A stretch of DNA of 64,000 nt from Bradyrhizobium sp. (lineage in GTDB: Bacteria > Pseudomonadota > Alphaproteobacteria > Rhizobiales > Xanthobacteraceae). The stretch lies in NCBI RefSeq assembly GCF_016213215.1, contig NZ_JACRAW010000107.1, positions 62,001 to 126,000 on the forward strand, in the 5' to 3' direction. The notes beneath the pieces were generated by a model. That model worked only from the letters and a program-made list of their open reading frames with translations. It ran no database searches and was not told the origin of the DNA. Positions within the stretch are counted from its first letter, which is position 1. Each line of letters starts with the position of its first letter. Positions 18,357 through 26,994 of this stretch are shown in pieces. The position numbers and the translations under genes are program-made.

Positions 18357-19574
18357 TCATGCAGCGATCGCCCGGTCGGCGAGCGAGCGGCCGAACATCA
18401 TCGCGCCGCGGATGCGGGCGACGGGCTGGCGGCTGCGGATCAATTCGAGATACCACAGCGCGTCGGCCACGTCGCCGACCAGGACCGCGCCGGTCAGGCA
18501 CCCGTCGGCGATGACCAGCTTCTTGTAGGTGCCCTGCCTCAAGTCGGAGAGCACGATGCTCTCGCTGCAATCACTTCCAAGGAAATCACCGGCCGAGAAT
18601 ACGCTGACGCCGGAGACTTTCAGATTGGTCGCAACCACGCTGCCGCAATAGGCGCCACCCTGCCCGGCCAGATGGCGGGCCAGAACGCGGGCCTGTTCAT
18701 AGGCTGGTTCGACCAGGCCATAGCAGACGCCGCGATGCTCGGCGCATTCGCCGAGCGCAAAAATGCCGGGTGCGCTCGTCTGCATCAAGTCATCGACCAC
18801 GATGCCGCGGTTGACGGCAAGGCCGGCGTCCTTGGCCAGGGTGACGTTGGGCCGGATGCCGGCGGCGAAGACCACGGCGTCGGCCTCCAGGCGCAGCCCA
18901 TCGGCAAGCTCGATGGTCTCGACGCGTTCGTTGCCATGGATGCGGGCGGTATTGGCGCTTAGCAGAATGCGGATGCCCTTGCACTCGACCAGCGACTTCA
19001 GGAGCGCGGCCGCGGGCGCGTCGAGCTGACGCTCCATCAGGCGGTCCATCAGATGCACCAGCGTCACCGCAGCTCCGGCCTTGGCGAGGCCATACGCCGC
19101 CTCGAGGCCAAGCAGCCCGCCGCCGACCACGACGACACGCTGCTTCCTGGCCGCGAGTGTGAGCAACAGATCGACGTCGCGGCTGTCGCGAAACGTGTGC
19201 ACGCCGGCAAAATCGGCGCCCGGGATGTTCAGCCGCAGCGGCATCGATCCGGTGGCAAGCACGAGCTTCGTGAAAGCGATGCTCTCCTCGCCCGCGATCT
19301 TCACTTCGCGTCGGCCGACGTCGATCTCGGTGGCAGCAGAGCCATATTGCACGGTGACGCCGCGATCGCGCCACCAGGCGGCGGGCCTCAGCTCGAGCTC
19401 GTGCGAAGCCGTCTCGCCGGCGAGCACCGACGACAACAGCACGCGATTATAGGCGAGCCTCGGCTCGGCGCCGATCACGGCGATGGCGTAGCGGCCCAGC
19501 GCGACCTTGCCCAGTTCCTCGACAAGGCGCGCTGCCGCCATCCCGTTGCCGACAATCACCAGAGGCTCGCTCAC
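18357..19574 (-). CDS. flp: FAD-dependent NAD(P)H oxidoreductase of the nitrate reductase system
   Basis: The 405-residue flavoprotein resembles the N-terminal part of NirB and the NasB/NasC electron-transfer subunits. It has an FAD-binding VIVGNGMAAARLVEEL at the N-terminus, a NAD(P)-binding VVVVGGGLLGLEAAYGL near residue 147, and a second FAD contact in TSAPGIFALGECAEH. It ends without the BFD-like [2Fe-2S] domain of NirB; that domain is instead fused to nasC, so the two proteins probably complement each other. The position between nrtC and nasC matches the flp gene recalled from B. diazoefficiens, but the narK and haemoglobin (bjgb) genes found there between nrtC and flp are absent. Confidence 0.88.
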   Translation of the reverse strand: MSEPLVIVGNGMAAARLVEELGKVALGRYAIAVIGAEPRLAYNRVLLSSVLAGETASHELELRPAAWWRDRGVTVQYGSAATEIDVGRREVKIAGEESIAFTKLVLATGSMPLRLNIPGADFAGVHTFRDSRDVDLLLTLAARKQRVVVVGGGLLGLEAAYGLAKAGAAVTLVHLMDRLMERQLDAPAAALLKSLVECKGIRILLSANTARIHGNERVETIELADGLRLEADAVVFAAGIRPNVTLAKDAGLAVNRGIVVDDLMQTSAPGIFALGECAEHRGVCYGLVEPAYEQARVLARHLAGQGGAYCGSVVATNLKVSGVSVFSAGDFLGSDCSESIVLSDLRQGTYKKLVIADGCLTGAVLVGDVADALWYLELIRSRQPVARIRGAMMFGRSLADRAIAA

Positions 19575-19616
19575 GGCACATCCTCTTCCAGTCCTGGTCC
19601 TGTACTTGTCCGGAAC

Positions 19617-20408
19617 CTACGCCGCCTCGACGAAGCGATGCCGCTCGTAAAGGAATTCGAGGACACGCTGCCGGCACTGGAGGTAGGCCGCATTGCTGGC
19701 CAGATCGAGCCGCTTGCGCGGGCGCGCCAGCGGCACCTCGAGCACCTCGCCGATCCGCGCGCTCGGCCCGTTGGTCATCATAACGATGCGGTCCGAGAGC
19801 AGCACGGCCTCGTCGACGTCGTGCGTGATCATCAGGATGGTGTTGTTCAGCTTCTGGTGCAGCGCCATCACCGAGTCCTGCAGGTGTGCGCGCGTCAGCG
19901 CATCCAGCGCGCCGAAGGGCTCGTCGAGCAGGAGCACCTTCGGCTCCATTGCCAGGGCTCGCGCAATGCCGACGCGCTGCTTCATGCCGCCCGAGATTTC
20001 CGACGGCCGCTTGTCCCGGGCGTGAGCCATCTGGACCAGGTTGAGATTGTGCATGGTCCAGGCGTCGCGCTCGGCGCGGCTCTTGGTCGAAGAAAACACC
20101 TTGTCGACGCCGAGCCTCACGTTTTCATACACCGTGAGCCAGGGCAGCAGGCTGTGGTTCTGGAACACCACCGCGCGGTCCGGCCCCGGCGAATTGACCT
20201 CGCGATTCTCCAGGATCACGCCGCCCATGGTGGCGCGGGTGAGGCCTGCGATGATGTTGAGCAGGGTCGACTTGCCGCAGCCGGAGTGGCCGATGATCGA
20301 GACGTATTCGCCCTTCTCGATCGACAGGTTGATGTCCTTCAGAACCTCGGTCGTGGCGTTGCCGCGGGTGAACGTCTTGTCGATGTGGTCGAGCTTCAGA
20401 TAGGCCAT
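19617..20408 (-). CDS. nrtC: Nitrate ABC transporter ATP-binding protein
   Basis: This 263-residue ATPase powers nitrate (or nitrate/nitrite) uptake. Walker A is GHSGCGKST, the Q-loop region is VVFQNHSLLPWLTVYENV, the signature is SGGMKQRVGIARAL, and Walker B is VLLLDEPFGALD. It is a single-domain ATPase, equivalent to cyanobacterial NrtD, without the NrtA-like regulatory domain of cyanobacterial NrtC. ATG 20408 follows a strong GAGGAGG site. It starts 11 nt after nrtB ends and is followed by flp with 42 nt between. The frame continues open upstream through nrtB but that is antisense to nothing and simply out of frame with it. Confidence 0.92.
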   Translation of the reverse strand: MAYLKLDHIDKTFTRGNATTEVLKDINLSIEKGEYVSIIGHSGCGKSTLLNIIAGLTRATMGGVILENREVNSPGPDRAVVFQNHSLLPWLTVYENVRLGVDKVFSSTKSRAERDAWTMHNLNLVQMAHARDKRPSEISGGMKQRVGIARALAMEPKVLLLDEPFGALDALTRAHLQDSVMALHQKLNNTILMITHDVDEAVLLSDRIVMMTNGPSARIGEVLEVPLARPRKRLDLASNAAYLQCRQRVLEFLYERHRFVEAA

Positions 20409-20419
20409 GTGCCGCCTCC

Positions 20420-21316
20420 TCAGTTCTGCGCGGTGCCGCGGGTTACGAACTTTCCGGCCGCGGCAATCAGGCGGTCGAGCACGAAGCCGACGATGCCGAC
20501 ATAGAACAGCGCCAGGATGATTTCGCTGATGTGCGAGGAATTCCACGCATCCCAGATGAAGAAGCCGATGCCGACGCCGCCGATCAGCATCTCGGCGGCG
20601 ACAATCGCCAGCCACGACAGGCCGATGCCGATGCGAAGTCCGGTGAAGATGTAGGGCGCCGCCGCCGGGATCATGATCTTGGCAAAGAACTCGAGCGGAT
20701 TGAGCTGCAGCACCGCGGCGACGTTGCGATAGTCCTGCGGGATGTTGCGGATGCCGACCGCCGTATTGATGATGATCGGCCAGATCGAGGTGATGAAGAT
20801 CACGAAGATCGCCGAGGGCTGGCCGTCGCGGAACGCGGCGAGCGACAGCGGCAGCCAGGCGAGCGGCGGAATGGTGCGCAGCACCTGGAACAACGGATCA
20901 AGCCCGCGCATCGCCCAGACCGATTGTCCCACCAGGACGCCGAGCGCGACGCCGCCGACCGCCGCCAGCGAATAGCCGAACGCGACGCGCTGCAGGCTCG
21001 CCGACAGATGCCAGAACAGGCCCTTGTCGATGCCGCCATTGTCGAAGAACGGATCGAGGATCAGCTCCCTGGTGTCCTTGAACACCCTCGACGGCGGCGG
21101 CAGGGTCGAGCCGGCGCGCCGGCAGACCAGCTCCCAGACGAGGACAAGAAGCGCGAGCACGACCAGCGGCGGCACGACGCGCGCCGCCGTCTCCTTCGCC
21201 ATCTTCAGATACTTTTCCGCACGCGGTGCCTGCTTCGGAGTCAGGGCGACGACCGGCGCCGCGGGGCTTACAGGCAGGACCGTGTCCATTTCAATCTTCC
21301 TGGCAGTCATGTTCAT
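20420..21316 (-). CDS. nrtB: Nitrate ABC transporter permease
   Basis: The 298-residue inner-membrane permease has a soluble N-terminal tail of about 50 residues, then about six membrane segments, for example VVPPLVVLALLVLVWELV and FAYSLAAVGGVALGVLVG-type stretches. The EAA-like cytoplasmic loop that contacts the ATPase is near NVAAVLQLNPLEFFAKIMIPAAAP. It is the NrtB/SsuC type of BPD permease. An ATG at 21310 is also in frame; neither has an ideal ribosome-binding site, and I kept the first. A stable hairpin separates it from nrtA. Confidence 0.9.
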   Translation of the reverse strand: MNMTARKIEMDTVLPVSPAAPVVALTPKQAPRAEKYLKMAKETAARVVPPLVVLALLVLVWELVCRRAGSTLPPPSRVFKDTRELILDPFFDNGGIDKGLFWHLSASLQRVAFGYSLAAVGGVALGVLVGQSVWAMRGLDPLFQVLRTIPPLAWLPLSLAAFRDGQPSAIFVIFITSIWPIIINTAVGIRNIPQDYRNVAAVLQLNPLEFFAKIMIPAAAPYIFTGLRIGIGLSWLAIVAAEMLIGGVGIGFFIWDAWNSSHISEIILALFYVGIVGFVLDRLIAAAGKFVTRGTAQN

Positions 21317-21341
21317 CGGAAGGCTTCTCCGGCTCGTGGAT

Positions 21342-21365
21342 GCGGCCGTCCTTGAGGACGGCCGC
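21342..21365 (-). promoter_or_regulatory. Intercistronic hairpin between nrtA and nrtB
   Basis: A perfect 10-bp stem (GCGGCCGTCC / GGACGGCCGC) with a 4-nt loop lies between nrtA and nrtB and has no following T-run. Such hairpins commonly protect the 3' end of binding-protein mRNA so that the solute-binding protein is made in excess over the membrane parts. Confidence 0.65.
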
Positions 21366-21374
21366 GGCTCTCGT

Positions 21375-22691
21375 TCAGACTTCGATCCGCTTGATGGCGA
21401 GCGACTTCAGATAGGCGGCGGGATTGTCCGGATCGAACACCTTGCCGTCGAAGAAGGTCTCCTTGCCGCGCGAGGTGGACGTCGGGATGTCGGAGGCCGC
21501 AACGCCGAGCGTCTTGGCCGCATCACGCCAGAGATCTTCGCGGTTGACCTTGGCGACGAGCCCCTTGGTATCGAAGGTCGGCTCGAACTTGCCCCAGCGA
21601 ATGTCCTCGGTCAGGAACCAGAGGTCGTGGCTCTGGAACGGGTAGGACGCGTGGTCGCGCCAGTACTTCATGATGTGCGGCGAGTTCTCCACGACCTTGC
21701 CGGTGCCGTAGTCGAACTTGCCGGCGGTGCGGTCATAGACGTCCTCGACCGGGCAGTTGATCCACTGCCGCTTGGCCATGATGGTGGCGAGCTCCTGCTT
21801 GTTCTCGGCCTTTTCGGCCCACTGCTGGGCTTCCTGCACGGCCATCAGCAACGCCTTCGCAGCCTTCGGATATTTGTCGACCCAGGCCGCTCGCATCGCG
21901 AAGGACTTTTCGGGATGCTTGTTCCAGATCTCGCCGGTGTTGACCGCGGTGTAGCCGATGTTCTGATGAATGAGCTGCAGATTCCACGGCTCGCCGACGC
22001 AGAAGCAATCCATGGTGCCGACCTTCATGTTGGCCACCATCTGCGGCGGCGGCACCACGATGGTCTCGATGTCCTTGTCGGGATCGATGCCGCCGGCGGC
22101 GAGCCAGTAGCGGATCCACAGATCGTGGGTACCGCCCGGGAAGGTCATGGCGGCCTTCACCGCCTTGCCGGACGCCTTCTTCTTCTCCAGCGCCGCCTTG
22201 AACGGAGTGGCGTCGACGCCGAGCTTCAGGTCCGCATATTCCTTGGCCACCGAGATGCACTGCGCATCGAGGTTGAGGCGCGCCAGGAGGTACATCGGCG
22301 TCGGCTGGTTGTTCTGCGTCACCTTGCCGGCGGAGATGAGATACGGCATCGGCGTGAGGATGTGCGCGCCGTCGATGCCGTTGCCTTCGGAGCCGAGCAC
22401 GAGGTTGTCGCGTGTCGTGCCCCAGGAGGCCTGCTTCAGCACCTCGACATCGGGCATGCCGTGTTTGGCGAACAGGCCCTTGTCCTTGGCGACAAACAAG
22501 GGACCCGCGTCGCTCAGCGCGATGAAGCCGAGCTTGGCGCCCTTCACCTCCGGACCAGCCTCTTGCGCAAATGCGCCGCCGGGGAGGTTCAGCTTCGCGG
22601 CGGCCAGCAGCGCAGCCGCCCCCGCGCCCGCTTTCAGGAGTTGGCGGCGGGAAAGGCCACGGCGCAGAATCGGAGTGTCAGTCTTCCTCAT
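21375..22691 (-). CDS. nrtA: Nitrate ABC transporter substrate-binding protein, Tat-exported
   Basis: The 438-residue protein captures nitrate in the periplasm and delivers it to NrtBC. The N-terminus has a twin-arginine signal, GLSRRQLLKAG followed by AGAAALLAAA and a likely cleavage after GGAFA. The mature part is an NrtA/CmpA-type binding protein, with segments such as KLGFIALSDAGPLFVAKDKGLF and MPYLISAGKVTQNNQPTPM. It is the first gene of the nrtA-nrtB-nrtC-flp-nasC operon. About 160 nt upstream there is a near-consensus sigma-54 promoter, and two hairpins occupy the leader. Confidence 0.93.
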   Translation of the reverse strand: MRKTDTPILRRGLSRRQLLKAGAGAAALLAAAKLNLPGGAFAQEAGPEVKGAKLGFIALSDAGPLFVAKDKGLFAKHGMPDVEVLKQASWGTTRDNLVLGSEGNGIDGAHILTPMPYLISAGKVTQNNQPTPMYLLARLNLDAQCISVAKEYADLKLGVDATPFKAALEKKKASGKAVKAAMTFPGGTHDLWIRYWLAAGGIDPDKDIETIVVPPPQMVANMKVGTMDCFCVGEPWNLQLIHQNIGYTAVNTGEIWNKHPEKSFAMRAAWVDKYPKAAKALLMAVQEAQQWAEKAENKQELATIMAKRQWINCPVEDVYDRTAGKFDYGTGKVVENSPHIMKYWRDHASYPFQSHDLWFLTEDIRWGKFEPTFDTKGLVAKVNREDLWRDAAKTLGVAASDIPTSTSRGKETFFDGKVFDPDNPAAYLKSLAIKRIEV

Positions 22692-22751
22692 GGGTGCGGT
22701 CGTCCTTCTGTGTGCTGGAGATGATGGCCGTCCGTCTCATGCCGGTCGCCG

Positions 22752-22784
22752 CGCGCACGGATGCGCGTTCTGGGGAGGCCCCAG
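22752..22784 (-). promoter_or_regulatory. Two adjacent hairpins in the nrtA leader, candidate antitermination element
   Basis: On the transcribed (minus) strand, CTGGGG-CCT-CCCCAG (22784-22770) is followed 2 nt later by CGCGCA-TCCG-TGCGCG (22767-22752), 61 nt before the nrtA start. Nitrate operons of Bradyrhizobium are known to be controlled by NasS-NasT antitermination, which acts on paired leader hairpins. The loops here do not clearly match the hexanucleotide ANTAR rule, so this is a candidate only. Confidence 0.4.
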
Positions 22785-22850
22785 TCGGGCGGCGCCACGA
22801 TTCGGATTGATGATCTCGAGGGACGGCTTCAATGGCGTCGACACGATCTA

Positions 22851-22866
22851 TTCAAGCTTCGTGCCA
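22851..22866 (-). promoter_or_regulatory. Near-consensus sigma-54 promoter for the nitrate operon
   Basis: The minus-strand sequence TGGCAC-GAAGC-TTGAA has the -24 element exactly and the correct spacing, but the -12 element has TTGAA in place of TTGCA/TTGCT. It would start transcription about 150 nt before nrtA, leaving room for the leader hairpins. Nitrogen-regulated nas genes often use NtrC and sigma-54. The mismatch falls at an important base, so confidence is moderate. Confidence 0.4.
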
Positions 22867-22961
22867 AGCCCGTACACTTCAGAAAGTATAGTTCGATCAA
22901 TGGATTGACGCGACCGGGCTGTGGCGTCCGGAATGCGACTCGCTTGCAAAATTTGCGATTC

Positions 22962-22994
22962 GCTCAATTCCTGTGCGGCGCACAACAATTGAGC
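22962..22994. promoter_or_regulatory. 33-bp near-perfect palindrome (terminator or operator)
   Basis: Arms GCTCAATT / AATTGAGC and inner arms TGTGCG / CGCACA are symmetric about base 22978, with only two mismatched pairs between them. It lies 17 bp beyond the stop of the dioxygenase gene (minus strand), fitting a terminator, and the minus strand continues with CGCAAATTTTGC. It also lies about 110 bp upstream of the candidate sigma-54 promoter of nrtA, where an activator site would be expected. The rest of the 320-bp gap (22692-23011) holds only these regulatory signals. Confidence 0.6.
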
Positions 22995-23011
22995 AGAAGG
23001 TTTGAGAGACC

Positions 23012-23929
23012 TCAGGCGTACTCGCCGAGCTTGATGCCAAGCGGTGTCGGAGGCGTGCCCTTGCCGGGCTTCAGATGGAATTCGTAGGTCATGAGATTCC
23101 ATTCCGAAGGCGCCGGCTTGCCGTCCGGCATCACGGCGTCGCTGCGCTTCTCGACCTTCGCGATCAGTTCGTCCTTGACCCCGAACACGACGTCGGAATC
23201 GAGATACTTGTCGCCGCCAATGAACAGATGCGTGACCAGCGGCTCGTAGCCCGGTGCGGCGACGACGAAATGAATGTGAGCCGGTCGCATCGGATGGCGG
23301 CCCGTCTGCCGGATCAACTCCCCGGTTGGCCCATCAATCGGCACCGGGTAGCTGCACGGCACGACGCTGCGGAAGAAGATGCGGCCGTCGAGATCAGTAA
23401 CGAAGCGCGCCCGCGCCGACGGACCCGTGGTGGCGTAGTTCGGCTTCTGTGAATCATAAAGGCCGCCGTCGTCGGCGTGCCAGACGTCGACCGGCACCCC
23501 GGCCAGCGGCTTGCCGGCAACATCGGTCACGCGGGCCTGAACGAACAGCTTCTGGCCGCTCTGGCTGTCCGGCGATATGTCAGCGCCGTGCGGCATCTCC
23601 TTGTGCTCGCCGACATAGAACGGGCCGAGCACGGTGGTTTCGGTCGCGCCGCCGCGTTCGCGGTGGTTCACGGCATCCACCAGCATCGACACGCCCAGCA
23701 CGTCTGACAACAGGATGAATTCCTGGCGAATGGGCGTACATTTCTGGCCGGTGCGGGTCAGAAAGTCGATGGCGTATTCCCATTCCTCGAAACTGAGACT
23801 GGTCTTGCGGACGTAGTCGTGCAGCGACTTCACCAATTCCTGCAGCAGGAATTTGACGCGCGGATCGGGCGCGTCCTCGAAGCTGCGGACGACGGCCTCG
23901 GTGAGTTCGGTTTCGCTGAACTGGTGCAT
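23012..23929 (-). CDS. Intradiol ring-cleavage dioxygenase (catechol/hydroxyquinol 1,2-dioxygenase type)
   Basis: The 305-residue Fe(III) enzyme cleaves a catechol-type ring between the two hydroxylated carbons. The N-terminal helical dimerisation domain is followed by the beta-sandwich catalytic domain starting near TVLGPFYV. Iron ligands are visible as Tyr in GGLYDSQ, Tyr in CSYPVPIDGP, and two His in RPAHIHFVV. The sequence looks closer to hydroxyquinol 1,2-dioxygenases than to protocatechuate enzymes. ATG 23929 is preceded by CAGGAAA. No other aromatic catabolism gene is adjacent, so the pathway cannot be assigned. Confidence 0.88.
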   Translation of the reverse strand: MHQFSETELTEAVVRSFEDAPDPRVKFLLQELVKSLHDYVRKTSLSFEEWEYAIDFLTRTGQKCTPIRQEFILLSDVLGVSMLVDAVNHRERGGATETTVLGPFYVGEHKEMPHGADISPDSQSGQKLFVQARVTDVAGKPLAGVPVDVWHADDGGLYDSQKPNYATTGPSARARFVTDLDGRIFFRSVVPCSYPVPIDGPTGELIRQTGRHPMRPAHIHFVVAAPGYEPLVTHLFIGGDKYLDSDVVFGVKDELIAKVEKRSDAVMPDGKPAPSEWNLMTYEFHLKPGKGTPPTPLGIKLGEYA

Positions 23930-24070
23930 CTTGCTTTCCTGCCCGTCGTTTCCGCACACTAACCGCCAGCCTACACCAGTACCCTTGCCCGGGTAAGCGC
24001 CGGCCGCGTTGGCAGTTGCCCAGGATTTCGGCTATCACCGACCCGACAAGTTGTCCGGAGGAATGCCCCG

Positions 24071-25345
24071 ATGCTCGCCCCCGCCCCCGCCTCGCCCGAA
24101 TCCGTCGGCATGTCCAAGGCCGCGCTGGACCGTGTCGAAGCGCATCTGAAGAACCGCTACATCGACGCCGGCCGCTTTCCGGGAACCCAGCTTCTGGTCT
24201 ATCGCCGCGGCAAGGTGGTGCACAGTTCGGTGCAGGGCTTTGCCGACCTCGAGCGCAAGGTTCCGGTCAAGGATGATACCATCTTCCGCATCTATTCGAT
24301 GACCAAGCCGCTCACCAGCGTCGCCTTCATGATGCTGGTGGAAGAAGGACACGTCGCGATCGACGAGCCCGTGCACAAGTACATCCCGGAATGGAAGGAT
24401 CTCGGCGTGTTCGTCGCTGGCACGGCGCCGAACTTCCTGTCGAAGCCGCCATCGCGGCCGATGCTCATTGTCGACCTCCTCCGGCACACCTCCGGCCTCA
24501 CCTATGCATTCCAGCAGCGCTCGAACATCGACGCTGCCTATCGGGAGAAGAAGATCGGCGAGGTGGTCACGTCCGGCACCCTGCAGTCGATGATCGAGGA
24601 CCTCGCCAAGGTCCCGCTGGAGTTCTCGCCGGGCGAAGCCTGGAACTATTCGGTCTCCACCGACGTGATCGGTTATCTGATCGGAAAGATCAGTGGCGTG
24701 CCGTTCGAGCAGTTCCTTAAACAGCGGATTCTGGATCCGCTCGGCATGAAGGACACCGATTTCTACGTGCCCGCCGACAAGGCGCATCGCCTGGCGGCCT
24801 GCTATTCCGCCGATCCACAGGGCGGCACGACGTTTCATGCCGGCCAGCGCAAGGGCACCTTGACGCTGCAGGACGATCCGGCGACCAGCTCGTACCTCGC
24901 GCCGCCGAGCTTCATCTCGGGCGGCGGCGGCCTGTGCTCCACCGTCGCGGACTATCTCACCTTCTGCCGCGCGCTGCTCAATGGCGGCGAACTGGGTGGC
25001 GTCCGGCTGATCGGGCCGAAAACGCTGGCGCTGATGACGACCAACCACATTCCGGGCGGCCACGACCTGCCGGACATGTCGCGTTCGCTGTTCAGCGAAG
25101 CCACTTATAAAGGCATCGGCTTCGGCCTCGGTTTCGCGGTGACCATGAGGCCAGCGGAGACGCTGATCGCTGGCAGCCCCGGCGAATACAACTGGGGCGG
25201 CGCCGCCACGACCTCGTTCTGGGTCGATCCGGCGGAAGAACTGGTCACGATCTTCATGACTCAGGTGCTGCCGTCGAGCGCCTATCCGATCCGGCGCGAG
25301 CTGCGCAGCATGATCTACGCGGCGATCACCGAGAGTAACCTCTAG
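24071..25345 (+). CDS. Serine hydrolase of the class C beta-lactamase / esterase family
   Basis: The 424-residue protein has the penicillin-binding-like fold. The nucleophile motif S-x-x-K is SMTK at residues 76-79, and a Tyr-containing second motif is NYSVSTDV near residue 195. The third element appears as NWGGAATTSFWVDP, a glycine-rich strand rather than the KTG of true beta-lactamases, so an EstB-like esterase or peptidase is more likely than resistance. No clear signal peptide is present, suggesting a cytoplasmic location. ATG 24071 follows CCGGAGGA. The gene is divergent from the dioxygenase. Confidence 0.85.
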   Translation: MLAPAPASPESVGMSKAALDRVEAHLKNRYIDAGRFPGTQLLVYRRGKVVHSSVQGFADLERKVPVKDDTIFRIYSMTKPLTSVAFMMLVEEGHVAIDEPVHKYIPEWKDLGVFVAGTAPNFLSKPPSRPMLIVDLLRHTSGLTYAFQQRSNIDAAYREKKIGEVVTSGTLQSMIEDLAKVPLEFSPGEAWNYSVSTDVIGYLIGKISGVPFEQFLKQRILDPLGMKDTDFYVPADKAHRLAACYSADPQGGTTFHAGQRKGTLTLQDDPATSSYLAPPSFISGGGGLCSTVADYLTFCRALLNGGELGGVRLIGPKTLALMTTNHIPGGHDLPDMSRSLFSEATYKGIGFGLGFAVTMRPAETLIAGSPGEYNWGGAATTSFWVDPAEELVTIFMTQVLPSSAYPIRRELRSMIYAAITESNL

Positions 25346-25382
25346 GGGTCGGCGGCCGAACTACGCGCGCCACTCGGATTTT

Positions 25383-26960
25383 TTGTGTCGCACTGAGCAT
25401 GCCGCCCCTATCCTGCCGTCAACGTGGTGCAAGCTACGCCGAATCGGGCCTCCTGAATTGCCGAAGTTATCCCTACCTGTACGGCTCACGCTCCTCGTTG
25501 CGGGCACCACGCTGCCGCTGATCCTGTTCGCAGGGAGTATCGTCCTTCACGATTATCAGGTCGCGAGAAACGAGGCGACCGGGCGCGTGCTCGATACGGT
25601 GCGCAGCGTGCGCCTCGTGGTGGACGCCGAGGTGCAGCGCATGACCGGCGGCCTGCAGGTCCTCGCGCTCAGCCGTTCATTTCGCGACGGCAGCTTCGAC
25701 GAGTTCCGCAGAGGAGCTTCCGGCTTTCTCGCCCAATACGGCGAGGGCGGCCTTCTCGTGGTAACTGACCGCGAGGGCCGCGAGCTGTTTTCGTCCCAGA
25801 CCGAGAACAAGGATCGGCCGTCGGGCGATAACCGCAAGGTCGTGCAGAAGGTGTTCGCCAGCAAGGCCCCGCAATACTCCGACTTGTTCATGGATGCGGT
25901 CAGCAACCGCTTGATCCTGACCATCGAAGTGCCGGTGATGCGCGACGGCGAGGTCTTGTACGGTATCTCCTTCAGCCCGCCCATGAGTATGTTTCAGGAG
26001 CTGATCGAGAAGCAGCGACCCGACCAGCGGTGGATACTTGCGCTGCTCGATGGCAAGGGCATCGTGTTCGCGCGAGCCCCCAACTTGAACGAAATGTTCG
26101 GCAAGCGGGCGACGCCGTCCATCTATGACTACATGTTCCAGAAGCCCGAGGCGACGCTCACGACCGTTTCACTCGAGGGCATTCCGCTGACTGGAGCTTA
26201 CGCACGGTCGACGCTGACCGGCTGGACGGTCGCCGCCGGCATAGCCGAGAGCTCGCTGATCGCTCCGCTCTGGCGCAATCTTGCGATCACCAGCCTGATC
26301 GGTGGCATCCTGCTTCTGACCGGCCTCGGCTTCGCCCTGCGCATGGCCGCGACGATCGCGCGCGGCGAAATGCTGCATGGCCTGTTGATCGAGGAGCTCA
26401 ATCACCGCGTCAAGAACACGATGGCGCTGTTGCAGGCGATCGCGGTGCAGACATTCCGCAGCGCCAAGCGCGAGGAGCGGGAGAAGTTCGAGGGCCGGCT
26501 CGTGGCGCTCGCGGGAGCGCACAACCTTCTCAGCGAGGAGATGTGGAAGGGCTCAGATCTGAAGGATGTCCTCAAGCGTGTGCTCCAGCCGTTGCTGAGC
26601 AATTCCGACCGCATCCGGATGAGCGGCCCCGACGTGCCGCTGTCGTCGCGGCTGGCCGTGGTGATGTCGATGATCGTGCACGAGATCGCGACGAATGCGG
26701 CAAAGTACGGGGCGCTTTCCAACGACGTCGGCACGGTCAGGGTCGATTGGGAGCTGATGACGGACAGTCCCAAGCCGAAGCTGCGATTGATCTGGACCGA
26801 AACCGGCGGACCGCCGGTCGTCGCGCCGGTGCACCGCGGCTTCGGATCGCGCCTGATCGAGCGCAGCGCGCGCGATCAGCTCGGCGGCGAGGCAATTGTG
26901 GATTTCCTGCCGTGCGGCGTCGTCTACACCCTCACGTGCACTCTGGAGGACGCGCGCTAA
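25383..26960 (+). CDS. Membrane sensor histidine kinase, HWE/HisKA_2 type
   Basis: The product (up to 525 residues) has an N-terminal membrane helix (LTLLVAGTTLPLILFAGSIVL), a periplasmic sensing domain of about 230 residues resembling double Cache, a second helix (LAITSLIGGILLLTGLGFAL), then the kinase. The phosphoacceptor His (residue 341) lies in ELNHRVKNTMALLQAIA, and the N-box is HEIATNAAKYGALS, both typical of HWE/HisKA_2 kinases. No response regulator gene is adjacent, so it is an orphan. Only TTG starts are available (25383 or 25458) and neither has a clear ribosome-binding site. HWE kinases often feed the PhyR general stress pathway. Confidence 0.85.
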   Translation: MCRTEHAAPILPSTWCKLRRIGPPELPKLSLPVRLTLLVAGTTLPLILFAGSIVLHDYQVARNEATGRVLDTVRSVRLVVDAEVQRMTGGLQVLALSRSFRDGSFDEFRRGASGFLAQYGEGGLLVVTDREGRELFSSQTENKDRPSGDNRKVVQKVFASKAPQYSDLFMDAVSNRLILTIEVPVMRDGEVLYGISFSPPMSMFQELIEKQRPDQRWILALLDGKGIVFARAPNLNEMFGKRATPSIYDYMFQKPEATLTTVSLEGIPLTGAYARSTLTGWTVAAGIAESSLIAPLWRNLAITSLIGGILLLTGLGFALRMAATIARGEMLHGLLIEELNHRVKNTMALLQAIAVQTFRSAKREEREKFEGRLVALAGAHNLLSEEMWKGSDLKDVLKRVLQPLLSNSDRIRMSGPDVPLSSRLAVVMSMIVHEIATNAAKYGALSNDVGTVRVDWELMTDSPKPKLRLIWTETGGPPVVAPVHRGFGSRLIERSARDQLGGEAIVDFLPCGVVYTLTCTLEDAR

Positions 26961-26994
26961 TCTGAAACCGGGCGAGCCGAGCCGCGGCCCGTGC

